NCBI GenBank assembly: GCA_030152675.1
Contig: JASLIY010000022.1
Location: 1-8,019, forward strand
Reading direction: 5' to 3'
Length of the DNA: 8,019 nucleotides
Source: Acinetobacter sp.
GTDB taxonomy: Bacteria > Pseudomonadota > Gammaproteobacteria > Pseudomonadales > Moraxellaceae
Shown here: in pieces, positions 1 to 5,779 of the stretch
Numbering within the stretch: position 1 is the stretch's first letter
Layout: every line of letters starts with the position of its first letter
Notes under the pieces: generated by a model
What the model was told of the DNA's origin: nothing
Databases searched by the model: none
The model's input: only the letters and a program-made list of their open reading frames with translations
Program-made: the position numbers and the translations under genes

Positions 1-1016
1 TTGAAGATGCGGATGCGGAAGTTTTGTTGGTGCGTTCAGTGACTCAAGTCAATGCTGAACTGATCGCCAATACCGCACTGAGCTTTGTCGGCAGTGCCAC
101 CATCGGCACTGATCATCTTGATCAACACGCCTTGGCCGCAGCACAGATTGACTGGGCCAATGCACCTGGTTGCAATGCGCAAGCGGTGGCAGAGTATGTG
201 GTGACTGCGATTTTAACCCTAAAAGCCTCGTTGTTTTTGGACGCTGATCCTACAACTGGCATGACCAAGAACCACTCATCCGAGAGCGTACAGCCATTTT
301 GCTTGGGCATCGTCGGTTTGGGCAATGTCGGCAGCCGCTTAGCCAAACTGGCGCAGCACTTGGGCTGGCAGGTCTTGGCCTATGATCCTTATGTTGATGA
401 TGCTGAGATTTCACAACATGATTTGGCCAGCGTGCTGCAACACGCAGATGCAGTTTCGATTCACGTGCCGCTGACTAGGTCGGGTGCAGATGCGACATGG
501 CATCTTTTCAATGCTGAGACTTTGGCGCAGATGAAGCCTGAGGCGATCTTGATCAATGCGGCACGTGGTGCAGTGGTTGAAGAGGCGGCTTTGATCGCAG
601 ATATTCAGCGCACGGGCCGGGATGTGGTCTTGGATGTGTTTGAGCATGAACCCGTGATCTCAGCGCAACTGTTGGATCTGGTCAAGTTGGCGACACCACA
701 TATCGCAGGTTACAGTTTAGAAGGTAAGGCGCGTGGCACGCAGATGCTCTACGATGCTTTTTGTGCCACTTTGGGCATGCCTGCCACGAAAGATTTTAGA
801 ACCCAGTTGCCTGAGGCCGCGCCGTATTTTGATACACGTCCGATGCTACAAGTGCTGGAGCAGCATTTAAAACAAATTTATGATATTCAAAAAGATGATG
901 CCGAATTACGTGCCTGCCTCAAGCAAGGTGTAGTCGATCAGGCCGCATTTGATGCCTTACGCAAACATTATCCTTTACGCCGTGAATGGGCAGCACATGG
1001 AGCGCCACAGCAATGA
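1..1016 (+). CDS. pdxB: 4-phosphoerythronate dehydrogenase PdxB, 5'-truncated by the window edge
   Basis: This cytoplasmic enzyme of the D-2-hydroxyacid dehydrogenase family oxidises 4-phospho-D-erythronate in the DXP-dependent pyridoxal 5'-phosphate pathway. The frame is open from base 3, and the first residues (EDADAEVLLVRSVT) match the family about 40 residues in, so roughly the first tenth of the protein lies upstream. The TTG at 24 is internal. Visible parts are the first half of the catalytic domain, the Rossmann motif GIVGLGNVGSRLA (about 306-344), and the family's catalytic residues: Arg in NAARGAVVEE (564-566), Glu in FEHEP (648-650) and His in PHIAGYSLEGKARG (699-701). That last block is highly characteristic of PdxB and separates it from SerA-like and other 2-hydroxyacid dehydrogenases. 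A PdxB-type C-terminal dimerisation region follows. The TGA at 1014-1016 overlaps the start of epmA. The promoter is outside the window. The identification is by recalled similarity to the E. coli protein (about 378 residues). Confidence 0.93.
   Translation, partial: EDADAEVLLVRSVTQVNAELIANTALSFVGSATIGTDHLDQHALAAAQIDWANAPGCNAQAVAEYVVTAILTLKASLFLDADPTTGMTKNHSSESVQPFCLGIVGLGNVGSRLAKLAQHLGWQVLAYDPYVDDAEISQHDLASVLQHADAVSIHVPLTRSGADATWHLFNAETLAQMKPEAILINAARGAVVEEAALIADIQRTGRDVVLDVFEHEPVISAQLLDLVKLATPHIAGYSLEGKARGTQMLYDAFCATLGMPATKDFRTQLPEAAPYFDTRPMLQVLEQHLKQIYDIQKDDAELRACLKQGVVDQAAFDALRKHYPLRREWAAHGAPQQ
999..1002 (+). promoter_or_regulatory. Shine-Dalgarno GGAG that decides the epmA start
   Basis: GGAG inside the last codons of pdxB lies 10 bases before the ATG at 1013 and 13 before the adjacent ATG at 1016. 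The earlier in-frame ATG at 986 would add nine residues that do not resemble the EpmA N-terminus, and this GGAG lies downstream of it. The site supports start 1013 and coupling of epmA translation to pdxB. Confidence 0.6.
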
Positions 1017-2008
1017 TGCCAGCAACCGATCAACAAGCCATTGATTTTAAACCGAGCTGTGAATTGGCGGCACTCAAAGCACGTGCACAGCTTTATGCTC
1101 AGATCAGAACGTTTTTTGCGCAGCGCGATGTGCTTGAGGTGGAAACGCCGGTCTTGTCACAAGCGGCTGTCACCGATGTGCACTTGGCTTCAGTCGAGGT
1201 CAAACGTCATGTGGCGGGGCGTGCGCAGCGGCACTATCTACAAACTTCACCCGAGTTTCCCATGAAGCGGCTATTGGCCAGTGGCAGTGGTCCGATCTAT
1301 CAGATCTGTAAAGTGTTTCGGGATGATGAGCATGGGCGTAAGCACAATAGTGAATTTACCATGTTGGAGTGGTATCGCCCGAGTCTAAGCCTTAAAGGCT
1401 TGATGCATGAGGTCACGGACTTGCTCAATTTGGTTCTGGCGACCCGCTTTGGTGAAGTCAGACCGATGATCTTGCGTTACAAAGATGCCTTTATGCAACG
1501 TGTCGATCTCAATCCTCTACAAGCCAGCTTGGCGGAACTCAAACACAGTGCACAACGTGTTGGCCTCAACCTGGATCTCGGTGATGATCGTTTGGCCTAT
1601 ATCGACCTGTTGTTCTCACATCTGGTCGAGCCTAGTTTAGGCTTTGATAAGCCGGTATTTTTGACTGACTTTCCGCCTGAAATGGCTTCTTTGGCCAAAG
1701 TGAAACAAGACGAAGAAGGTGAGTGGGTTGCTGCGCGTTTTGAGTTGTATATCGAGGGCTTAGAGCTGGCGAATGCCTATGATGAGTTGATCGATGCTCA
1801 GGTGTTGCAACAACGCTTTGAAGCCGACAATGCGGAACGTGCCGAGCGTGGTCTGAGCGAGATGCCGATTGATCATTTCTTGTTGGCAGCCTTGCCGCAT
1901 ATGAGTGAATGTAGTGGTATTGCTTTGGGTATCGACCGTTTGCTGATGGTGATCCAAAACAAAATGCGCTTGGATCAAGTGATTAGCTTTCCGGCGGAGA
2001 TTGCTTAA
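1013..2008 (+). CDS. epmA: Elongation factor P--(R)-beta-lysine ligase EpmA
   Basis: EpmA (PoxA/GenX/YjeA) is a paralogue of the lysyl-tRNA synthetase catalytic domain. It activates (R)-beta-lysine with ATP and transfers it to a conserved lysine of EF-P, which then relieves ribosome stalling at proline runs. From ATG 1013 the product is 331 residues, against about 325 in E. coli. It is a class II synthetase core without the N-terminal anticodon-binding OB fold of LysRS. Motif 1 is around LEVETPVLS (residues 41-49), motif 2 is FRDDEHGR...EFTMLEWYRP (102-123) and motif 3 is SGIALGIDRLLM (301-312). Ala304 in GIALG, where LysRS has Gly, is the residue associated with beta-lysine selection in EpmA (E. 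coli Ala298, recalled). The ATG overlaps the pdxB stop (ATGA), so the two genes are probably one transcript. EpmB and EF-P are not in the window. An ATG at 986 is possible but less likely. Confidence 0.95.
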   Translation: MMPATDQQAIDFKPSCELAALKARAQLYAQIRTFFAQRDVLEVETPVLSQAAVTDVHLASVEVKRHVAGRAQRHYLQTSPEFPMKRLLASGSGPIYQICKVFRDDEHGRKHNSEFTMLEWYRPSLSLKGLMHEVTDLLNLVLATRFGEVRPMILRYKDAFMQRVDLNPLQASLAELKHSAQRVGLNLDLGDDRLAYIDLLFSHLVEPSLGFDKPVFLTDFPPEMASLAKVKQDEEGEWVAARFELYIEGLELANAYDELIDAQVLQQRFEADNAERAERGLSEMPIDHFLLAALPHMSECSGIALGIDRLLMVIQNKMRLDQVISFPAEIA

Positions 2009-2016
2009 ACATAGCG

Positions 2017-2044
2017 AACACTGGCGGCAAGTAGCCGCCGTGTT
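2017..2044. terminator. Hairpin between convergent epmA and cca, possible bidirectional terminator
   Basis: AACAC-T-GGCGGC (2017-2028) pairs with GCCGCC-GTGTT (2034-2044), giving an 11-bp stem with one bulged base and a five-base loop (AAGTA). It fills most of the 39-base gap between the epmA stop and the cca stop, as expected for a terminator serving both directions. The T-tract is poor on both sides: only three Ts on the + strand and CGCTATGTTT on the - strand. Efficient intrinsic termination is therefore uncertain, and the hairpin may mainly protect 3' ends. Confidence 0.6.
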
Positions 2045-2047
2045 TCA

Positions 2048-3286
2048 TCAATCGTACTGGGCGTACTCAGGTTGGGCACGCAGTGCTGCAATCGCTTCAA
2101 TGCGCTTGCTGATCAACATCTCACCGATTTCAGCACCTTTGATACTTTTATCTAAACTCTGGGCTTTGATCTCACGTACCGTATGCATGGCTGCCGTTAA
2201 AAAATCAGCTTGTGGATACGGACGATCTTCAAGCCCCAGTCGACCCCGTGCATCACATCGGCAGGCTTGAATATAAGCTTCAACGCGCTCTGGGCGACGC
2301 AGCACATCTAAACGCTGTAGCAAACGCCATAAGGTGCCGGCTTTGAGGTTAAAGGCTTGATGTGCTTTGAGATGCTCTTTACAGACAGCCAAAGCCAGTT
2401 GTTTCATCTGAGTGGGTACTTTGAGACGATCACAGAGTTCAGTCACGGGGGCGATGCCTCGTTCTTCGTGCATCACATGCCGTGGTAAGTCTTCTGTTGG
2501 GGTCAGTGCTTTGCCGAGATCATGTAACAACACCGCGAAACGCACATCGAGTGAATAGTCTTCTAGACAGGCCTGTTGTAAGGCCATCATGGTATGTAGG
2601 CCACAGTCAATTTCAGGATGATATTCAGGACGTTGCGGAACACCAAATAAGGCATCAAGCTCAGGGAATAAAACCTTGAGTGCGCCACACTGACGCAAGG
2701 TCTCAAAGTAAATCTCGGCATGCGTTTCCATCAGGGCACGAGAGGTTTCTTTCCATACCCGTTCTGGTGTGAGGGCATTTAGTTCGCCTGAGTGGGTCAG
2801 ATGCTGCATCAGGGCTAAGGTTTCTTCAGCGATGCGAAAACCATAGTGGTGATAACGTGCGGCAAATCGTGCAATGCGTAATACCCGCAATGGATCTTCA
2901 ATAAAGGCATCAGAAACATGACGTAAGATTTTGTTTTTTAAATCCGCTTGGCCATGATAGGGGTCGTAAATCTGCCCATGTTCATCCATGGCCATGGCAT
3001 TGATGGTGAGATCACGACGGATCAAATCTTGTTCTAGCGTCACTTCAACATCGGTATAAAACTCAAAACCGTGATAGCCCTGACCTGATTTACGTTCAGT
3101 GCGTGCTAAAGCATATTCTTCTTTACTTTGTGGGTGTAGAAAGACCGGGAAATCTTTTCCCACCGGCTGATAGCCTTGAGCGATGAGTTGTTCCGGTGTT
3201 GCGCCGACAACCACATAATCCTTTTCGTGATAGGGGTGACCAAGCAAATGATCCCTGACTGCACCACCTACTAAATAAACTTGCAT
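2048..3286 (-). CDS. cca: Multifunctional CCA protein (tRNA nucleotidyltransferase with HD domain)
   Basis: This enzyme adds or repairs the 3'-terminal CCA of tRNAs from CTP and ATP without a nucleic acid template. The HD domain in this bacterial class has 2',3'-cyclic phosphodiesterase and phosphatase activity. The product is 412 residues, the same length as E. coli Cca, so it is complete. The N-terminal nucleotidyltransferase head shows YLVGGAVRD (4-12), the metal-binding segment HEKDYVVVG (20-28), the RRDLTINA motif (90-97) and EDPLRVLR (130-137). The C-terminal HD domain shows HPEIDCGLHT (223-232) and LLHDLGKALTP (253-263, His255/Asp256). An oddity is Glu21 where the first Asp of the usual D-x-D pair stands (codon GAA); Asp23 is kept. 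The start has AGAGG seven bases upstream. cca lies 88 bases downstream of maeB in the same direction, apparently insulated by a terminator and served by its own promoter. The stop faces epmA. Confidence 0.96.
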   Translation of the reverse strand: MQVYLVGGAVRDHLLGHPYHEKDYVVVGATPEQLIAQGYQPVGKDFPVFLHPQSKEEYALARTERKSGQGYHGFEFYTDVEVTLEQDLIRRDLTINAMAMDEHGQIYDPYHGQADLKNKILRHVSDAFIEDPLRVLRIARFAARYHHYGFRIAEETLALMQHLTHSGELNALTPERVWKETSRALMETHAEIYFETLRQCGALKVLFPELDALFGVPQRPEYHPEIDCGLHTMMALQQACLEDYSLDVRFAVLLHDLGKALTPTEDLPRHVMHEERGIAPVTELCDRLKVPTQMKQLALAVCKEHLKAHQAFNLKAGTLWRLLQRLDVLRRPERVEAYIQACRCDARGRLGLEDRPYPQADFLTAAMHTVREIKAQSLDKSIKGAEIGEMLISKRIEAIAALRAQPEYAQYD

Positions 3287-3287
3287 G

Positions 3288-3334
3288 AAAAAACCTCTAT
3301 TCTTCGAGCCATCATGCTACAGAACAGAGGTTTT
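3288..3334 (-). terminator. Intrinsic terminator after maeB, abutting the cca start codon
   Basis: On the - strand AAAACCTCTGTTCT (complement of 3321-3334) pairs with AGAATAGAGGTTTT (complement of 3290-3303) around a 17-base loop. The T-run TTTTTT (3288-3293) follows, one base from the cca ATG. The stem is 14 bp. The pair at 3299/3325 is G-U in - strand RNA but an A-C mismatch in + strand RNA, and only the - strand has the longer T-run, so the element is oriented for - strand transcription. It begins about 40 bases after the maeB stop. Confidence 0.65.
3294..3298 (-). promoter_or_regulatory. Shine-Dalgarno of cca, embedded in a terminator stem
   Basis: AGAGG on the - strand, seven bases before the cca ATG. 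It is good by sequence and spacing. The same bases are the GC-richest part of the 3' arm of the preceding hairpin, so in a transcript reading through from maeB the site would be paired. Confidence 0.7.
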
Positions 3335-3339
3335 CTCAA
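3311..3339 (-). promoter_or_regulatory. Candidate sigma-70 promoter for cca inside the maeB terminator
   Basis: On the - strand TTGAGA (3334-3339, five of six matches to the -35 consensus) is followed after exactly 17 bases by CATGAT (3311-3316, four of six to the -10 consensus). Initiation would fall near 3304, at the end of the hairpin loop. That gives a leader of about 18 bases which carries the AGAGG but not the 5' arm of the terminator. This is inference from spacing and sequence only, and the -10 is mediocre. Confidence 0.4.
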
Positions 3340-3347
3340 GTCAGTCA

Positions 3348-3368
3348 GGGGCGCTTTTTAAACGCCCT
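3348..3368. other. Short hairpin just after the maeB stop
   Basis: GGGCG (3349-3353) and CGCCC (3363-3367) form a five-base-pair GC stem with a nine-base AT-rich loop; a G-T wobble extends it on the + strand only. There is no T-tract on the - strand side, so alone it is not a terminator. It lies in the 88-base gap between maeB and cca and may protect the maeB 3' end or be chance. Confidence 0.3.
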
Positions 3369-3374
3369 AGAGGA

Positions 3375-5645
3375 TTAGGCTTGGGTTTGTTGAATTTCAG
3401 CAACCGTAAGCGCTGTCATATTGACCAAACGACGTGTGGTTGCCGTTGGGGTCAAGATGTGTACCGGCTGAGCAGCACCCAACAAAATCGGCCCAATAGT
3501 GACATTGTTGCCTGATGTTGCTTTCAATAAGTTAAACGAAATATTGGCCGCATCGAGATTTGGCATGATCAATAGATTCGCTGAACCTTTGAAACGTGAG
3601 TTTGGAAATGCAAAATGACGGATATTTTCATCCAATGCGGCATCACCGTGCATCTCACCTTCAACTTCGAGTTCTGGTGCGATTTCACTCAAGATTTCGT
3701 ATACGCGACGCATTTTTTGTGCGCTGCTGTCATTTTGATCTGAACCAAAGCTGGAGTGTGACAATAACGCCACGCGTGGAGTCATACCAAAACGACGCAC
3801 TTCTTCTGCAGCCAAAATCGTCATTTCCGCCAATTGCTCAGCAGTTGGGTTGGTGTTGACGTAAGTATCGGCGATGAATAAATTACGGTCTTCAAGCATC
3901 AAGGCATTCAAGGTAAAGAAGTTATTCATACCTTGTTTTAAGCCAATGATGTTGCGCACGAAATCGAGATGAATGTCGTAGCTCGAATATGTACCACAGA
4001 GCATGCCATCAGCATGACCAAATTTCACCAACATGGCCGCGATCAAGGTTGAACGACGACGTGATTCACGTTGTGCATACTCAACAGTCACACCTTTGCG
4101 CTGCATGATCTTGTAGTAATCATTCCAGAAATTTTCGTATTCTGGATTGTTTTCTTGATCCACGATCTCAATATTTTCGCCATGCTGTAAACGCAAACCG
4201 AGTTTATTGATATTGGCTTCGATCACAGCGGTACGACCGACCAAAACTGGGAAGGCTAGGCCTTCATCGACTGCGATTTGGGCAGCACGTAAGACACGCT
4301 GATCTTCACCTTCCGCATAAGCAATACGTTTTGGCGCGCATTTGGCTTGGGCGAAAATTGGTTTCATCATAAACGCAGAGTTGTAGACAAACTCAGACAA
4401 GCGTTGACGATAGCTCGAGAAATCTTGGATTGGACGTGTTGCCACACCAGAATCCATCGCTGCTTGTGCAACAGCCGGTGCAATTTCCAAGATCAAACGT
4501 TGATCCAGTGGGCGTGGGATCAAATAGTCACGACCAAAGGATGCAGATTTTTCACCATAAGTTGCAGCATCCGCTTCAACATGCGCCATACGTGCAATCG
4601 CGTGTACACAAGCGATTTTCATTTCTTCGTTAATCGTAGTTGCACCAACATCTAGTGCGCCACGGAAGATATAAGGGAAACACAAGGCGTTGTTCACTTG
4701 GTTTGGATAGTCAGAACGACCAGTCGCCATGATCACATCAGGACGAACTTCGTGTGCGTGTTCAGGCAAAATCTCAGGGTTCGGGTTGGCCAGTGCAAAG
4801 ATAATTGGATCAGCTGCCATTTCTTTGACCATCTCTTTGGTCAAGATGCCCGCAGCAGAAAGACCCAAGAACATGTCCGCACCTGCCATCACTTCATGTA
4901 GTTTGCTGGCACTGATGTCTTGTACATAGCGTTTTTTTGATTCGTCGAGGTTGTCGCGCTGTGTGGTGATTAGACCACGCGAATCTGCCACCACGATATT
5001 GGATTTGTTGACACCCAAAGCACACAGTAAGTCTAAGCAAGACAGGGCAGCAGCACCGGCACCTGAGGCGACGATCTTGATGTCTTCGATTTTTTTACCG
5101 TTGATTTTAAGAGCATTCAATAATGCTGAACCGACAATAATCGAGGTACCATGTTGGTCATCATGGAACACCGGAATATTCATACGTTCACGTAACTTAC
5201 GTTCGATATAGAAACATTCAGGTGCTTTAATGTCTTCGAGGTTAATCCCACCGAAGGTCGGTTCAAGCGCTGCCACGATATCCACAATTTTGTCTGGATC
5301 GTTTTCAGCAATTTCGATATCAAATACGTCGACACCCGCGAATTTTTTAAATAGAACCCCTTTGCCTTCCATAACTGGTTTTGAGGCAAGTGGTCCGATA
5401 TTTCCTAATCCTAAAACGGCTGTACCATTACTAACGACTGCGACCAAGTTACCACGTGCGGTATAGAGTGCGGCTTTAGAGGGATCTTTTTCGATTTCTA
5501 AGCAAGGTGCGGCGACGCCTGGTGAATAGGCCAGGGCCAGGTCATGTTGATTGACCAGTTGTTTACTTGGTGTAACGCTAATTTTCCCTGGGGTAGGGAA
5601 TTCATGGTAGTACAAGGCTTGCTGTTTTAATGATTGATCGTCCAT
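3375..5645 (-). CDS. maeB: NADP-dependent malic enzyme MaeB with C-terminal phosphotransacetylase-like domain
   Basis: Oxidatively decarboxylates malate to pyruvate and CO2, supplying NADPH and pyruvate during growth on acids and acetate. The product is 756 residues, against about 759 in E. coli, and it starts with the family's MDDQ...LKQ...[10 protein letters not shown]. The malic domain (about 1-430) shows Tyr40 in [10 protein letters not shown], Lys95 in [11 protein letters not shown], Glu137-Asp138 in [12 protein letters not shown], Asp162-Asp163 in FHDDQHGT and the nucleotide fold GAGAAA (195-200). The C-terminal domain (about 435-756) resembles Pta. Where Pta has its catalytic LSRG...D segment this protein reads LTPTATTRR (731-739), so Ser, Arg and Asp appear as Thr732, Pro733 and Arg739. 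E. coli MaeB has the same pattern (recalled). The domain is therefore expected to be regulatory (acetyl-CoA sensing, oligomerisation) and not an acetyltransferase. NADP preference is inferred from the family. The Shine-Dalgarno is weak (GAG six bases before ATG). It probably has its own promoter in the 129-base gap upstream. Confidence 0.96.
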   Translation of the reverse strand: MDDQSLKQQALYYHEFPTPGKISVTPSKQLVNQHDLALAYSPGVAAPCLEIEKDPSKAALYTARGNLVAVVSNGTAVLGLGNIGPLASKPVMEGKGVLFKKFAGVDVFDIEIAENDPDKIVDIVAALEPTFGGINLEDIKAPECFYIERKLRERMNIPVFHDDQHGTSIIVGSALLNALKINGKKIEDIKIVASGAGAAALSCLDLLCALGVNKSNIVVADSRGLITTQRDNLDESKKRYVQDISASKLHEVMAGADMFLGLSAAGILTKEMVKEMAADPIIFALANPNPEILPEHAHEVRPDVIMATGRSDYPNQVNNALCFPYIFRGALDVGATTINEEMKIACVHAIARMAHVEADAATYGEKSASFGRDYLIPRPLDQRLILEIAPAVAQAAMDSGVATRPIQDFSSYRQRLSEFVYNSAFMMKPIFAQAKCAPKRIAYAEGEDQRVLRAAQIAVDEGLAFPVLVGRTAVIEANINKLGLRLQHGENIEIVDQENNPEYENFWNDYYKIMQRKGVTVEYAQRESRRRSTLIAAMLVKFGHADGMLCGTYSSYDIHLDFVRNIIGLKQGMNNFFTLNALMLEDRNLFIADTYVNTNPTAEQLAEMTILAAEEVRRFGMTPRVALLSHSSFGSDQNDSSAQKMRRVYEILSEIAPELEVEGEMHGDAALDENIRHFAFPNSRFKGSANLLIMPNLDAANISFNLLKATSGNNVTIGPILLGAAQPVHILTPTATTRRLVNMTALTVAEIQQTQA

Positions 5646-5668
5646 CTGAATCTCGATTGTTACTGTAG

Positions 5669-5683
5669 ACCAGCGAGGCTGGT
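5669..5683 (-). other. Small hairpin in the predicted maeB leader
   Basis: ACCAGC and GCTGGT form a perfect six-base-pair stem with a three-base loop, about 24 bases upstream of the maeB ATG. If transcription starts near 5699 it lies in the 5' untranslated region. No T-tract follows, so it is not a terminator. It could stabilise the leader or be a protein-binding site. Confidence 0.4.
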
Positions 5684-5705
5684 GGGTTTTGGCTAAGTTT
5701 ACTCG

Positions 5706-5714
5706 AATATATCA
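5706..5714 (-). promoter_or_regulatory. Candidate extended -10 promoter of maeB
   Basis: The - strand reads TGATATATT, a TG-n-TATATT extended -10 element with five of six matches in the hexamer. No good -35 lies 16-18 bases upstream, which fits extended -10 promoters and also fits dependence on an activator. Initiation would fall near 5699, giving a leader of about 54 bases. Confidence 0.45.
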
Positions 5715-5728
5715 CTAGTCGAGTGATA
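5710..5728. repeat. Inverted repeat TATCACT-n5-AGTGATA, candidate operator of maeB
   Basis: Perfect seven-base arms around AGTCG form a 19-base palindrome. One arm contributes the TG and first bases of the candidate extended -10, so a bound dimeric regulator would compete with or position RNA polymerase. A second inverted repeat, ACTCGA (5701-5706) with TCGAGT (5719-5724), interleaves with it. The regulator is unknown. It does not match the CRP pattern TGTGA-n6-TCACA. Confidence 0.45.
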
Positions 5729-5757
5729 CCGACACTAATAAAATAAACTGCTTCAAT

Positions 5758-5779
5758 ATTAAACGGGTTAGGGTTTAAT
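5758..5779 (-). terminator. Weak AT-rich hairpin over the stop codon of the EAL-domain gene
   Basis: ATTAAAC (5758-5764) and GTTTAAT (5773-5779) form a seven-base-pair stem with an eight-base loop that includes part of the TAA stop. Only one G-C pair and no T-run follow, so termination here is doubtful. No better terminator is visible between this gene and maeB. Confidence 0.25.

Noticed and set aside
986..1012. ATG at 986 as the epmA start
   Set aside because: It would add nine residues unlike the family and has no upstream Shine-Dalgarno. The GGAG at 999-1002 fits the ATG at 1013.
24..1016. Complete pdxB starting at the TTG at 24
   Set aside because: The frame is open to base 3 and the residues before TTG already match the family interior. 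The gene is cut by the window edge.
2001..2270. Open + strand frame of 89 codons after epmA
   Set aside because: It runs antisense to the well-supported 3' end of cca and has no recognisable protein features.
4347..4655. Open + strand frame of 102 codons
   Set aside because: Antisense to conserved maeB sequence, low-complexity-looking translation rich in His/Arg/Cys, no family resemblance.
5765..5773. GGGTTAGGG resembling a telomere-type repeat
   Set aside because: Only about one and a half units, lying in the loop of a small hairpin at a stop codon. Chance is sufficient.
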